Assembly: GCF_016808335.1 (NCBI RefSeq)
Contig: NC_053139.1
Span: 15,866,782-15,930,781, forward strand
Reading direction: 5' to 3'
Origin: Panicum virgatum
Lineage: Eukaryota; Streptophyta; Magnoliopsida; Poales; Poaceae
DNA: 64,000 nt
Positions within the stretch are counted from its first letter, which is position 1. Every line of letters begins with the position of its first letter. The position numbers were made by a program, and so were the translations under genes. This document shows positions 32,182 through 43,373 of the stretch, one piece after another. The notes below the pieces were generated by a model. The model ran no database searches. It worked only from the letters and a program-made list of their open reading frames with translations, and had not been told where the DNA came from.

Positions 32182-35100
32182 TCAAAAGTGGTAACAAACC
32201 CCAAGCTCCCCTCGCAAGCGAGCAAAGATGTCCTGCTCAAGTGGTTTGTTGAGGATATCTACGGTTTGCCTCTCTGAAGGGACATGGTTCAAGTCTATGT
32301 GGCCTCTCTCATGGTTATCTCGCAGGAAGTGGAACCGGATATCGATGTGTTTGTTTCTGGAGTGTAGGACAGGGTTCTTTGCAATGCTAATGGCGGACAT
32401 GTTGTCTACAAAGATGGAAACCCTACCAAAACTCAATCCATAATCCTGCAAGGTCTGTTTCATCCAAAGGATCTGGGAGCAACAGCTAGCAGCGGCAACA
32501 TACTCAGCTTCTGTGGAAGAAAGCGCTGCGCTAGCCTGCTTGCGAGAGGACCAAGACACCAAAGATGTACTGAGAAATTGACAAGTGCCGGATGTCGACT
32601 TGTGATCCAACCGACACCCACCGAAATCGGCATCAGAAAAGCGAACCAAAACCAGAGAAGAATCCGCAGAGTACTAGAGACCAAACTCAGGGGTGAATTT
32701 CAGATACCTGAAGATGTGTTTCACCACCTGCCTGTGGGAGGTGCGCGGCGAAGCCTGATACCGCGCATAGAGGCCGACACCAAACTGAATGTCCGGCCGG
32801 GTCGCCGTCAGGTACAGGAGAGAGCCGATCATGCTCCTGTACTCCTTGTGGTCCACCGCCTCACCATCCAAGTCCTCATCAAGCACCGTCGATGTGCTGA
32901 TCGGAGTCGGCTGAGGAGACAAGTCACTCATGTCGAACTTCCGTAGCAAGTCCCTCGTGTACTTGGCTTGATGGATGAACGTGCCCTGGGAAGTTTGCTT
33001 GATCTGCAGCCGGAGGAAGAACTGCAGCTCACCCATCATGCTCATCTCGAACTCCCTGGACATCTGCTCAGAAAACTTGGAAACAAGAGCGTGAGAAGAG
33101 CCACCAAAGATGATATCATCCACGTATATCTGAACCAAAAAAAAAGTCAGAGCCAGAGCGCATGAGGAACAAAGTTTGATCAACACATCCTATTTTAAAA
33201 CCTTGAGCAAGCAAGAAGTTTTTAAACCTATCGTACCAAGCTTTAGGCTCCTGTTTCAAACCGTAAAGAGCTTTCTGGAGTTTGTAAACTCGGTTTGGAA
33301 ACTTGGGATTTTCAAAACCAGGGGGTTGTTTCACATAAACTTCCTCTTCAATAAAAGCATTTAAGAAGGCAGATTTCATATCCATTTGGAAAACTTTAAA
33401 ACCCTTGGAAGCAGCAAATGCAAGAAAGATTCGAATCGCCTCTAAGCGTGCTACCGGGGCAAAAGTTTCCTCATAATTAATACCCTATTTTTGGCAAAAA
33501 CCTTGGGCTACAAGATGAGCCTTGTTCCGCACTACCAACCCATCTTCACCTTACTTGTTCTTGAAAACCCATTTGGTTCCAATGGGATTACAAGCAGGCG
33601 GAGGCTCAACCAAAACCCAAACCTGATTCCTTTCAAAATTTTCAAGTTCCTCATGCATGGCATTGACCCAATTGGAATCAGAAAGAGCGTGTCCAACATC
33701 TTTGGGCTCAAAAGAGGCAACAAATGCTGAATGAGCAAAGCCAGTGATACTTGTTACCTTGGACCATGTGACTCGCTCTTGAGATCACCTAGCATCTGTT
33801 GAGGTGGGTGACGACGCTGAATGTGTCGCGGTGCTTCCCTTGTCGAAGTCGCCTCCTCCTCAACCAAAGCTGGTGTCTCCTCATGTGCAGCTGGGAAAGG
33901 CTGAGTCACCTGCTCGATCGGCCCCCGGGAAGTGGATATAGTCGGGTCGGGGCCATCATCATCGTCCGAGCTCGTATTGGAGGTGACTGGGTCCACAGCA
34001 CGCATGGTAACCTCAGCATCACCCTCCGCAGCTTCTTCCTCCTCATCTTCAAAGATGGGGGTGCCGAGTTCATCATCTCTGCAACCTCAAAGACAGAAGA
34101 ATTGCATGGTGCAGTCTCGTCGAAAGTGACTTCACAAGTCTCTCTGACGATGTTAGTATCAATAATCAGCACACGGTAAGCTCTAGAGTGAGAAGCATAA
34201 CCGATAAAAAATACCGTCAGACGATCGAGACTCAAATTTATCAAGATTTCCTTCCTTCAGCACAAAGCACCGGCAACCGAAAACTCTGAGATGGTCAACA
34301 CAGGGTTGGCGTCCAAATCGCAACTCATAAGAAGTCTTGTGCATGAAAGCATGTAAGAAAATATGGTTGGACACATAACAAGCGGTGTTAACCGCCTCAG
34401 CCCAGTACTTTCTAGGAGTCCTATGCTCATCGAGCATCGTCCTAGCCATCTCTACCATGGTCCGATTCTTCCGCTCTACAACCCCATTCTGCTGTGGAGT
34501 GTAGGGAGAAGAATACTGGTGTTCAAGACCTTGATCACTCCAAAAGGTGTCAAAACGAACATTTTTGAATTCTGTGCCATTATCACTGCGAATCGCTCCC
34601 ATGGCCTGGGGTAGCTCGTTTTTCAACCCCAAGATCAAGTCTCGAACAAACTTGAAATCCTCATCCTTGGTTCTCATGAAAAAGACACAAGAATAGCGAG
34701 AAAAGTCATCCACGATCACAAGAATGTACCACTTCCCACCAACCGACATCACCCGAGAAGGACCGACTGTGTCCATATGAAGCAACTCTCCAGGGTGAGT
34801 GGTCATCACTTGATTAACATATGGATGGGAGGTGGCAACCATCTTCCCGTGGCGACACGGGTGGCAAACAAGGTCCTTTTCAAACTTCAATTTGGGCAAT
34901 CCTCGGATTAGGCCAAGTGAGCTAAGTCTCGACAACAAGTCAAAGCTCAGATGTCCAAACCTCCTATGCCATTTCCACAGATCAGAAGAAGGACCAGCCA
35001 ACAAGCAGCAAGAAGGGCCAAAAGGAGTTCCAGAGAAATCGACCAAGAAAACTCGGTCACGAGGAACGATCCGGCAAACCAGGTCTCCTCTGGAATCCAA

Positions 35101-35457
35101 AACTCGAGAACAACCCTCCTTGAAGCGAACTTCAAACCCCTCATCAAGAAGTTGCGAAACAGAGAGCAAATTGAACCCAAGGTTCGAAACCAAAGCAACT
35201 TCTCTCAGGGTAAAGCGATTAGAAATTCTAACAGCGCCAACACCACGTACCTTGCCCTTACCATTATCCCCAAATATGATGTATTCTTTGTGGCGCATTG
35301 GGGTGAGGCTGGAGATCCATTTGTCATTCCCGGTCATATGGCGCGAACAACCGGAGTCCATGATCCACCTGTTCTCCAAGCCTCCAACCTGCACATCGGT
35401 AGTGAGACAAAGGGTGAGCAAATGTCTCAACACTGGGGTTAGCAAAGTGTGAAGCAA
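32182..35457 (-). pseudogene. Copia pol (protease, integrase, RT, RNase H), broken
   Basis: Order on the minus strand. Protease: RWIMDSGCSRHMTGN (near 35370). Integrase: a zinc-binding region with KWHRRFGHLS and VCHPCRHGK, then catalytic-core landmarks HMDTVGPSR, RSDNGTEF and QQNGVVERKNRT, to about 34200. An acidic linker follows (33754-34005). [22 protein letters not shown] (33385) and the active-site YVDDIIFGG (about 33110). RNase H: SDADFGGCRLDHKSTSG, TEAEYVAAASC and KHIDIRFHF, to a stop at 32182. The frame breaks near 34200-34240, carries stops near 33490-33580, and changes again at about 33120-33185 and 32670. All catalytic landmarks can still be recognised, so decay is moderate. The boundary with gag involves a frame change near 35400-35450. 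Confidence 0.85.
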
Positions 35458-35512
35458 ACCAGTGTCGAGCCATTTGCTCTACAGAAGGGTTAGCAAAATC
35501 AGAAAAAGCGTA

Positions 35513-38199
35513 TCACCCAACCCATCTACCACGAGGCTGACGACCACCACCGCGAGGAAAGCGTTGTGCATCGTAACCTCCTCCAAAGCCTCGGTCTCGT
35601 GGTCCATAGACGTACTGAGGACGACCAGGAGCACGACCGGCAAAGCAACCACCCACTGGAGCACAGTAACCACCACTGTCTCCCTGTCCTCCACCTACAC
35701 GGCGCACCCTAGCATCTTGCTTACCACCACACCGAGGAGGACCATGCACCCGAGCAGAGTACATGCCCGAGTTGCGTCTCTCCTGCTCACGCCTCATAGC
35801 CCGCTTCCTCCTGAAGCAAAACTCCTCCAAGTGACCATCTCTGTCACAGAACTCACAGTGGTACCTCACCTCTCTCTTGGGAGGTGGAGGCCCCGCCTTT
35901 GGATAGAGAGGTGCGGCCCCCTTCTTCGGGGCGACCTGGGCTGCGGCAGCAGGGAGCGTATCGAGGGGATTCCTCAGCTCATTGGGCTTTGGAACCCAAA
36001 CCTGCTTCTGTGGAGGTGCTTTTGATGGTTCTTTCAGCACACTATCCACGGGGTCAACAAGCGAAGGCTGCGTGCTTGTACTAGCAGTGTTTAGAGCACT
36101 CGAAACTCCAGCAGCCCTGCCGATCTTACCATACAGCTTGTCAAAGTCTGACTGCATGTAGGTGTAACCGACCCCAAACCCATCACCACGCTTAAACTGC
36201 TTGATCATCATGCCCAACTGTGGCTCATTAGCAGAAACCCAACTAAGAATCGCCCTAAAATATGTGTTCTCATTCTCCAAGTTGGCTTTCTCTACCGCAA
36301 GAACATCCAAATCAGAAATCAAACTAGGGCAAACAAGACAATCATTAGGTGGGCTAGACTCAACGACCTTAGTCTTCCCCACGGACTTAATCAAAGCATT
36401 CTTCTCATCTAGCTCCGACCTAAGCGCGGGACAAAGCTTACAAGCACCAAGCAGAACTGGCCTAGACTTCACCTCTTCTAGCTCGCAAACAATAGTAGCA
36501 AACTTAGACTGCGACGAAGCTAGATCAGACTTAAAGATGGGACACTCATCACATTCAAGCACATCACTAACAATAGGAGCGTCCTTGGCCAGTTCAAGCT
36601 CATGCTTGGCCTTGGCTAGCTCATGAGACACGCCAGCAAGCGAAGTCTTGGCAACATCCAAGTTCGCAATGTTCTCATCATGCTTGGCACGGAGAGCAAC
36701 AAGATCATTCATGTGAGATATGCAGCCAGCGCACTCATCCTCACCAGATTTCTCTCTAGCACAAGCCAGCTCAGCCCTAAGCTTCTTACGCTCTCTAGCT
36801 GCTTCCTTAAGCAGCCTTTTTTGATTATCGAGAGCGGCGTACAACTCCCTAACCTCAGTGTCAAGTAGGTCGATGGTGGAGTTTACCTCTGAATCACTCT
36901 CGGATCTAGGAGAAGTGTCATCGTGCGTCGGTGTAGCATGTCCACCTGGAGACGCACGAGCACCATTGACCTCGCCTGCCATGGTGCAGAAGCTCTTGCG
37001 CCGACTAGCCGCCAAGCAAAGGCTGATGAAGCTGGTGGCTTCCTTGTCCCGCTTCTTCTTCTTCTTGTCATCATCATCGGAGGTCGGTGAAGAAGAGCGG
37101 TCGGTGTCAGAGCTCTTGTCGAGGTCGCTGAGCTGCGCCAGGAAAGCCTTCTCCCGCTTCTTGCCCTTGTACTGGAAGCGCTTCTTGAGCGACTCCTTGT
37201 CGAAGCGCCCTCCCCAGTCACGACTGTGGTGCTTGTGGCACCGATGCTCCTTGTTGGAGCCTCCCTCGTCGCGGTCGCGGTGGCGGTAGTAGTCGAGGTT
37301 GTTGTTCGGGCCACCGCCGGACTTCTTGGGGCAGTCGGCGACGAAGTGGTTCAGATCGCCGTAGTGGTAGCACCCGGGGTTCTTCCTCCTCTGCTTGTTG
37401 TGGTAGACACACTGGAACTTGTTGATGAGGAGGCACAAGTCGTCGTCGCCCAGTGTCTCTAGCTGCTCATCTGTAACAGAAGGCAAAGAGGCAAGAGAAA
37501 AGCCAAGAGTAGAGTTAGCGTTAGAGCTCGATCCACCTGGACCAGTCACAAGAGCGATGCTCTTGGAAGGAGGGGCACCATTGAGCTTGGCTCATGTCTG
37601 GTTATCCACCTCGGTGGCCTTGAGCTTGCTGAAGAGGTCATTCACGGTCAGAGTCTCATGGCCTGCAGACTCGATGATCGTGTTCACCTTGAGATCCCAC
37701 ACAGAGCGGTCAAGTGCGTAGAGCAACTTGAGGGCCTTCTCGTGCTCTGTGTAGTCAAGGGCATCAGCAGATCTGTTTGCACTGACTTTGTTCACAATCG
37801 ATTGAAATCGACTGAACATGTCGCCAATGCTCTCACCCGGCCCCTGTGTGAAGTTCTCATATTCACGCCGGTGAGTCTCGAAAAGCCTAGCCTTAACCTG
37901 AGGTGTGCCCTCGTGGTAGTTCTCAAGGCACGTCCAAACCTTGTGGGCTTCCTGAAAACCCTGGACGCGTGAGAACTCCGCACAAGAAATGCCAGCGAAC
38001 AAGGCATTGATAGCCTTGGCGTTAGCCTCGTGCTCGATCACTTGAAGAGGAGTGGTCCGAACGGCAAGCACCTCGTAAACCTGGTTCTTGGTTATATCCC
38101 AAACCTCGGCTCCCATGTTTGCAAGAAGGCTCGCATGCGAACCTTCCAATAAGCATAGTCCTCGCCGGAAAACACAGGGATCTTACCAAGACTTGCCAT
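35513..38199 (-). pseudogene. Copia gag with coiled coil and zinc knuckles, broken
   Basis: Starts at an ATG at 38197-38199 (MASLGKIPVFSGEDYAYWK). An apparent one-base loss near 38125 shifts the frame before GAEVWDITKNQVYEV. The UBN2-type gag domain follows to 37592, where TGA interrupts at VDNQT-stop-AKLNG. The same frame then continues to 35513 with a first zinc knuckle (CYHYGDLNHFVADC, 37385-37330), in which the third position is Tyr, a charged Lys/Arg block, and a long Asp/Glu/Lys/Leu-rich region likely to be coiled coil. A second knuckle (CEFCDRDGHLEEFC, near 35850) and a Gly/Arg-rich tail follow. Unusual length and two knuckles fit Sirevirus gag. It would form the virus-like particle. 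Confidence 0.82.
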
Positions 38200-38249
38200 G
38201 GTCGCCAAGTGGTTTTCGAACCAGTTAGGGTACTGAAAACCTTAACCAA

Positions 38250-38263
38250 AATCAGATACCAAT
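38250..38263 (-). promoter_or_regulatory. Primer binding site, initiator tRNA-Met type
   Basis: ATTGGTATCTGATT on the minus strand directly after the 5' LTR. TGGTATC matches the usual copia primer site; the next bases differ from the common CAGAGC. Confidence 0.65.
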
Positions 38264-39977
38264 TGAGGGACCGAAACTGGTGACCAGAGGGGGGTGAATG
38301 GGAGCCGATCAAAATTTCTTTCGAAATCGATCCGTCGGCCTATATCCCGAAAATCACCACAAACCCTCAAATCCTAGATAAGGTGTGGAGTAGCTATAGA
38401 AGAGCTAAACCAACTCAAATCACCCCTAGGAACGAGCGAGAGAAAGCACGGAAGCGATCAAGAAAAACTACAGATCTAGCAGTCAGGGACCGGTCAGACC
38501 GCTTGCTCTGGGCGATCAGACCGGTCGGGCTGGATTTAAAATTCCAGACCGGTCAGACCGGTTGCTCCGACCGGTCAGACCGGTTGCTGCGACTAGTAAG
38601 ACCGCTTCTGATCATAACAGAATTCCAGCCCGCGAACTCGAGGTGATTTCAAGATTACTCGTTCAAATCATCACCAAAAGGTCTCAAAATTTGCAGGGAG
38701 GTTCCTGGGATAGAGACGAACCTCTCCACAAAAGGAATCAACCCAAAACGCAAAGGATCACAAGAATTTCGTGGGGGAAAGAGGTAAAAGAGGGTTTTCC
38801 AAAAAACTCCAAAAACCTCAATCCGAGGGACTCGTGATTCTCGGGGGTTTAGCTCTAGGCTAGATGGTCGAGAAGCAAATCATGGAGTCCCTAAACCCAC
38901 CAAGAGAAAGCCTTAATCTCAAAAACCACCAAAGTGAGGAAATCAATCCATGAACAAAAGATGAACGGGAACACAACAGAGCTGCTCAAAAAGGTTCTCG
39001 ATTTCATTCAAATTCATCGTGATTTATAGAGGAATTCACCTATACAAGAGCTAGACCTCCACCCATTCAACCACCCACACAAATTTGTGGACCTAGCTAT
39101 AATCTAGACCACGTTTTCCATGGAGACCTCGGCCTAACCCTAGAACAGAGAGAGGAGCAAGGAAAAACAGAAAAGGACTCGTGGCTTGGAGGCTCAACTG
39201 TCCAAGGGGGCAGGTTAGATGTATTTATACGATCTCGGGAGCAACCGGTCAGACATGTCTCACAGACCGGTCAGACCGGCCCCTTCCCAGAAATGTCCTC
39301 CACCCTGACTCGAACACTAAAACGCCCGTAGGGGCAAAACCGGAAAGGGTACAAGATCTCATCCGACGGCGGAGTTTCTTTCTTCGACTCAAAGCCTTCT
39401 CCGCTATGCCACCACGTCGATGCAGATCTGATCCGTGGTTTTGAGGGGTCCGCGAAACCCGGTGAGGTGGCCGGTTTTGAGAAACCCGCCAAAACTCCAC
39501 GCGCGGGAAGATTGCTGCCTCCACGCCGTGGCCCTGGACGCCGTTCCCGCCTCGGCCTTCTGACGGCCCTAGATGCCGCCCGACGCCCGTCACCTCCTCA
39601 CCCGCAGCGAGGCCCTAGACGCCGTCGACGCCCGTCACCTCCGCCTGTCCCGAGACCGACGCCCGTGCCTCCACGATCGTCTTCAACTGCCGTCCGCCAG
39701 CTTGGTTTTGTGGTGCAAACCAAGAAACCCGCCATCCACCGGTGCTTGCGCCCTCGATCCAGGAGTGGATGCCACAGCTGTCGCCCGGCCCGAGCTCCGG
39801 TCCCGGCTGCCCTTCACAGCAGTCCACCGCACGGTCCATTGGCCACAGCACCTCCACGGTAGCTCACCGTCGACACTCGACGCCCGTGTACCTGCAACCA
39901 AAGACCAAGTATACGATCACGCCACACGGTTGACAATTCACTCATCACAGCCAGGAGTGAGTACTGCTCATTCCTCA
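38264..39977 (-). repeat. Sirevirus-like 5' LTR, adjoining LecRK-2
   Basis: 1714 bp. Contains several GACCGGTCAGACCGGT palindromes at 38490-38610 and again near 39243-39282. On the plus strand an ATG at 39573 opens a frame that runs uninterrupted across the LTR end into LecRK-2. Confidence 0.9.
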
Positions 39978-39982
39978 AAATC
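39978..39982. repeat. Target site duplication of Sirevirus-like element (right)
   Basis: AAATC directly after CCTCA of the LTR and 10 bases before the LecRK-2 ATG. Confidence 0.88.
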
Positions 39983-39992
39983 GACTCCAGCC

Positions 39993-42029
39993 ATGACCAC
40001 TACTAGCATGAAGCTCATTTTGTCCATCCTCCCCATCCTAATTGTAGGGTTTATACCAGAACTAAGCACCGGTAATGACCACAGGCAATTCGCCTACACT
40101 GGCTTCACCATCAGCAACCTCACCCTAGACGGCGCAGCTAGAATCACATCGACCGGCGTCATCGAACTGACAAATGATACAGCCCGGATCAAGGGCCATG
40201 CAGTTTACCCATCTCCACTGTGCTTCTGCCTGTCCGCTGATGGCTTGGTGCAGTCCTTCTCTACCTCCTTTGTGTTTGGTATTCTCTCTTCATTTGGAGA
40301 CATAAGGGGCCATGGCTTTGCCTTCTTCATCGGCCCAAGCAATGATTTCACTAAAGCTTTTCCAATCCAATTTTTGGGGCTTTTCAACTCCATAAACAAT
40401 GGCAGTTTGGTCAACCAAATCTTTGCAATTGAGCTTGACACCATCCAAAATACTGAGTTTGGGGACATCGACAACAACCATGCTGGAATCGACATCAACA
40501 GCCTCAACTCTTTGAGATCCAACACAGCTGGTTTCTACAATAACAATAAGAATGGCATGTTCACAAACCTACCCCTCATTGGAAGTGGGCCAATCCAAAC
40601 TTGGGTAGAGTATGATGGAAACACAACACAGATCAGTGTGACCTTAGCTCCTCTTGGCATGGAAAAACCTATGAGGCCACTCCTCTCTTTAACCTTCAAC
40701 CTCTCCACAGTTCTAAAAGAGGAATCATACATTGGCTCCTCGTCTTCGACAGGCTTAACCACTGGGCATCACTGTGTTCTTGGATGGAGTTTTGGAATGA
40801 ATAGTCCTGCTCCAATAATCGACTCCACCAAAGTACCCAAACTACCTTATCTTGGCCAAAGATATCCATCTAAACTCTTAGAGATCATTCTACCAATTGC
40901 CTCTGCAGTTTTGGTATTAGCTATTGGCACTATAGCTGTTATACTTGTGAGGAGACATCTTAGGTATAAGGAGGTACACGAAGATTGGGAGGTTGAGCAT
41001 GGTCCACACATATTTGCTTACAAAGATTTATATCGTGCCACCAAAGGATTTAGTTCCAAGAATTTGATAGAGATAGGTGGGTTTGGAAGGGTGTACAAGG
41101 GAGTTCTTCCCACATCCAAGTCAGAGGTTGCAGTAAAGAGGGTATCGTATAGCTCGAAGCAGGGGATAAAACAATTTGTTGCTGAAGTGGTAAGTATGGG
41201 GCATCTTCAACACAACAATGTTGGGAAATTATTTGGCTATTGTAGGCGAAAAGGTGAACTCCTTCTAGTGTATGATTATATGGAGAATGGAAGTCTTGAT
41301 AAGTACTTGTGTGGTGAGGAGGACAGGACCACCTTAGATTGGGGACAAAGGTTTAAAATTATCAAAGGAATCGCATCGAGCTTGCTCTACCTTCATGAGG
41401 AATGGGACAAAGTTGTCATCCATCGTGATGTCAAGCCAAACAATGTGCTTCTTGATAAAGAGATGAATGGACGACTCGGAGATTTCGGCATCGCAAGATT
41501 GTATGATCATGGCACCGACCCACAAACTACACATGTTGTTGGCACAATAGGATACCTAGCCCCAGAGCTAGTACACAGAGGCAAGGCAACCAATCTAACT
41601 GATGTGTTTTCCTTTGGCATTTTCATTCTTGAGGTTACCTGTGGAAGAAAGGCAATGACTGAAGACACCCAAAACCGCCAGGTCATGTTGGTCGATTGGG
41701 TGATTCAGAACTGGAATAAAGATTCACTCCTTGATGCAGTGGATACCAAACTCCAAGGTAACTATGATATTGATGAGGTATTCCTTGCATTGAAGTTAGG
41801 GTTGCTGTGCTCTCATCCATTTCCAGATGCAAGACCCAACATGCGGCAAGTTCTGCAGTATCTCGAGGGTGATGTGCCACTACCAGAGCTACTACCAGCA
41901 CACTTCAGCTTTCATATGTTGGCCTTAATGAAGAATGAAGGACGTTGTGGCTCATCCATAGTGTCATTGTACCCATCACCAATGATGATGGACGTTGGTT
42001 CAATATCCTTTTCTCTTGATGGAAGATGA
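39993..42029 (+). CDS. LecRK-2: L-type lectin receptor kinase, intact frame
   Basis: Predicted 678-residue single-pass receptor kinase of the plasma membrane; the family links extracellular lectin-domain sensing to intracellular phosphorylation. I chose the ATG at 39993 because it gives a signal peptide (MTTTSMKLILSILPILIVGF); an upstream in-frame ATG at 39573 lies inside a retroelement LTR. The lectin domain covers about residues 30-268, with IELDTIQNTEFGDIDNNHAG. The membrane helix is at about 294-320. The kinase has VAVK lysine at about 382, HRDVKPNN at about 477, DFG at about 497 and GTIGYLAPEL. The glycine loop reads IEIGGFGRVYKG, so the first glycine of the usual GxGxxG is Glu. No intron is needed. 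The frame is intact to TGA at 42027, but the native promoter is separated from it by the element at 29322-39977. It is a paralogue of LecRK-1 in the same orientation. Confidence 0.93.
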   Translation: MTTTSMKLILSILPILIVGFIPELSTGNDHRQFAYTGFTISNLTLDGAARITSTGVIELTNDTARIKGHAVYPSPLCFCLSADGLVQSFSTSFVFGILSSFGDIRGHGFAFFIGPSNDFTKAFPIQFLGLFNSINNGSLVNQIFAIELDTIQNTEFGDIDNNHAGIDINSLNSLRSNTAGFYNNNKNGMFTNLPLIGSGPIQTWVEYDGNTTQISVTLAPLGMEKPMRPLLSLTFNLSTVLKEESYIGSSSSTGLTTGHHCVLGWSFGMNSPAPIIDSTKVPKLPYLGQRYPSKLLEIILPIASAVLVLAIGTIAVILVRRHLRYKEVHEDWEVEHGPHIFAYKDLYRATKGFSSKNLIEIGGFGRVYKGVLPTSKSEVAVKRVSYSSKQGIKQFVAEVVSMGHLQHNNVGKLFGYCRRKGELLLVYDYMENGSLDKYLCGEEDRTTLDWGQRFKIIKGIASSLLYLHEEWDKVVIHRDVKPNNVLLDKEMNGRLGDFGIARLYDHGTDPQTTHVVGTIGYLAPELVHRGKATNLTDVFSFGIFILEVTCGRKAMTEDTQNRQVMLVDWVIQNWNKDSLLDAVDTKLQGNYDIDEVFLALKLGLLCSHPFPDARPNMRQVLQYLEGDVPLPELLPAHFSFHMLALMKNEGRCGSSIVSLYPSPMMMDVGSISFSLDGR

Positions 42030-43373
42030 TGAAGTAACCTTGTTGCCTTCACTGCCTGCTTTTCTTGCACACTACGATCAGGGTCAAATACTCAAATATA
42101 TAATGTGATACCGTAAGGATGTTTATACAACAAATATACATGGTGATAACTTCCATGAGTAACTTCTTTTGTAATAATGTTTCGCAGTAGAGGATTGTAC
42201 GTACTGTAGGTACTATTGATCGATGGTATGTAGAGGTACAAGGAAATCAGATTGCTGTCACGCGTCATTTTTGTTCTGAAAAAAAAACTAGACCTGCGGG
42301 GGGAGACCGCCCCCTCATTACACTAAGAAGAAGGCCTTCTCATGCAAGTCTAGAAAATCCCCGAACCCCTGTCCCACCCATACACAGTGGTCCGTTACCC
42401 ATGAGAAAGGCCGGACCCCAACTATGCTTTGGACATGGGACAAGCGAGGGGATTTTTTTACAGCGCACATAATATACTGCGCCACCTCCGGCCAGAAATT
42501 CGCCCCCGTGGGGGTTGGAACCCTGGCCAGCAGGGTGCCGAGCGCAGCACTCGACCAGTCGGTCTAGCGCTCGCTAGCATTAGCACATGCTCAGCAGCAC
42601 CTTGTAACTGTGTCTTATTGTTAATGCTACTGCATGGGAAAGATCAAGGAAAGCAGGAAAGGTAATGCAAATAATGCATATTTAGAATTCGTCAAACCAG
42701 CAAATTAGCACCTACCAGCTACGTACCCCCTTTTATTGCACACAATGAGCGAATTGCCCCTTCTCTCCATGCATCCCCAAGGCTCAGACCTGCTCTCGTC
42801 CATTTCTTCCCGGACAATCGTGAACTCAAGCTATAGACAAGGAAAATAAACAGATATAAGCTTGTCAATGCCCGAGCTAGCTATCAGCTGTAGCTACAGA
42901 AATGATAATTCAAAAAATGGGAAAAGATGGAGCTGGAAGGAAAGGATGCACTAGCTCTTATTGTGGTGATGGGGGAGGTACATCGATTCCTATTTTTGGG
43001 ACGGAGTCATCACAGATCTAGGAACTCTAATCAGCCTTACGCCCTTGCAATATATTCTTGAGGTTTCTGGCTGAAGGGGGTGGCCTGATTGACTAATTAA
43101 CTTTTTAGTGGCATTATTGATATGCACTTATGCAATATGCATTTAGTTTGATCAACAGTGAGTCTTTTTTAAGGAATTCAAACCATACATTTGGACTGAT
43201 TTATAAGAGAACAAGGCCCAACGGCTTCCTCTTATCAATTTTTTGAATGGAAACATTGGAAATCATCATGGGACAAAACATTGGTTAGTTCCAGCACTAA
43301 TAGGATTTCCAGCAGGCCTTCATGAACAGTTTGCTCAGAATGCCTAACAAGGCTGATAAAATCTGTTTTGCAT
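42030..43373 (+). other. Intergenic downstream of LecRK-2
   Basis: No gene recognised. The part at 42285-42560 (starting CTAGACCTGCGGGGGGAGACC and containing GGGGTTGGAACCC, similar to a tRNA B box) looks like a short dispersed repeat, possibly SINE-like; I could not find its ends. Confidence 0.35.

Larger units (their letters stand above)
29322..39977 (-). mobile_element. Sirevirus-like copia retrotransposon, full length, mutated
   Basis: Element of 10.66 kb in minus orientation. The LTRs are at 29322-30789 (3' LTR) and 38264-39977 (5' LTR), with TGAGG...CCTCA ends; the far end of the 3' LTR reads TCAGG. A 5-bp AAATC duplication flanks it. Order on the minus strand is 5' LTR, primer site TTGGTATCTGA (initiator tRNA-Met type), long gag with coiled coil and two zinc knuckles, protease, integrase, RT, RNase H, a 1.4-kb non-coding tract with several polypurine tracts, then the 3' LTR. 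Multiple polypurine tracts and CG-rich palindromes in the LTR are reported hallmarks of Sireviruses. Frames are interrupted in gag, in the integrase-RT linker and in RT, so it is not autonomous now. Confidence 0.9.

Noticed and set aside
38490..38610. CRISPR-like or operator array from repeated ACCGGTCAGACCGGT
   Set aside because: The units are palindromes inside an LTR with irregular spacing, consistent with Sirevirus LTR structure.
42285..42560. tRNA gene suggested by GGGGTTGGAACCC
   Set aside because: Only a B-box-like motif is present. No cloverleaf or A box at the right spacing was found; at most it is a SINE-like repeat.
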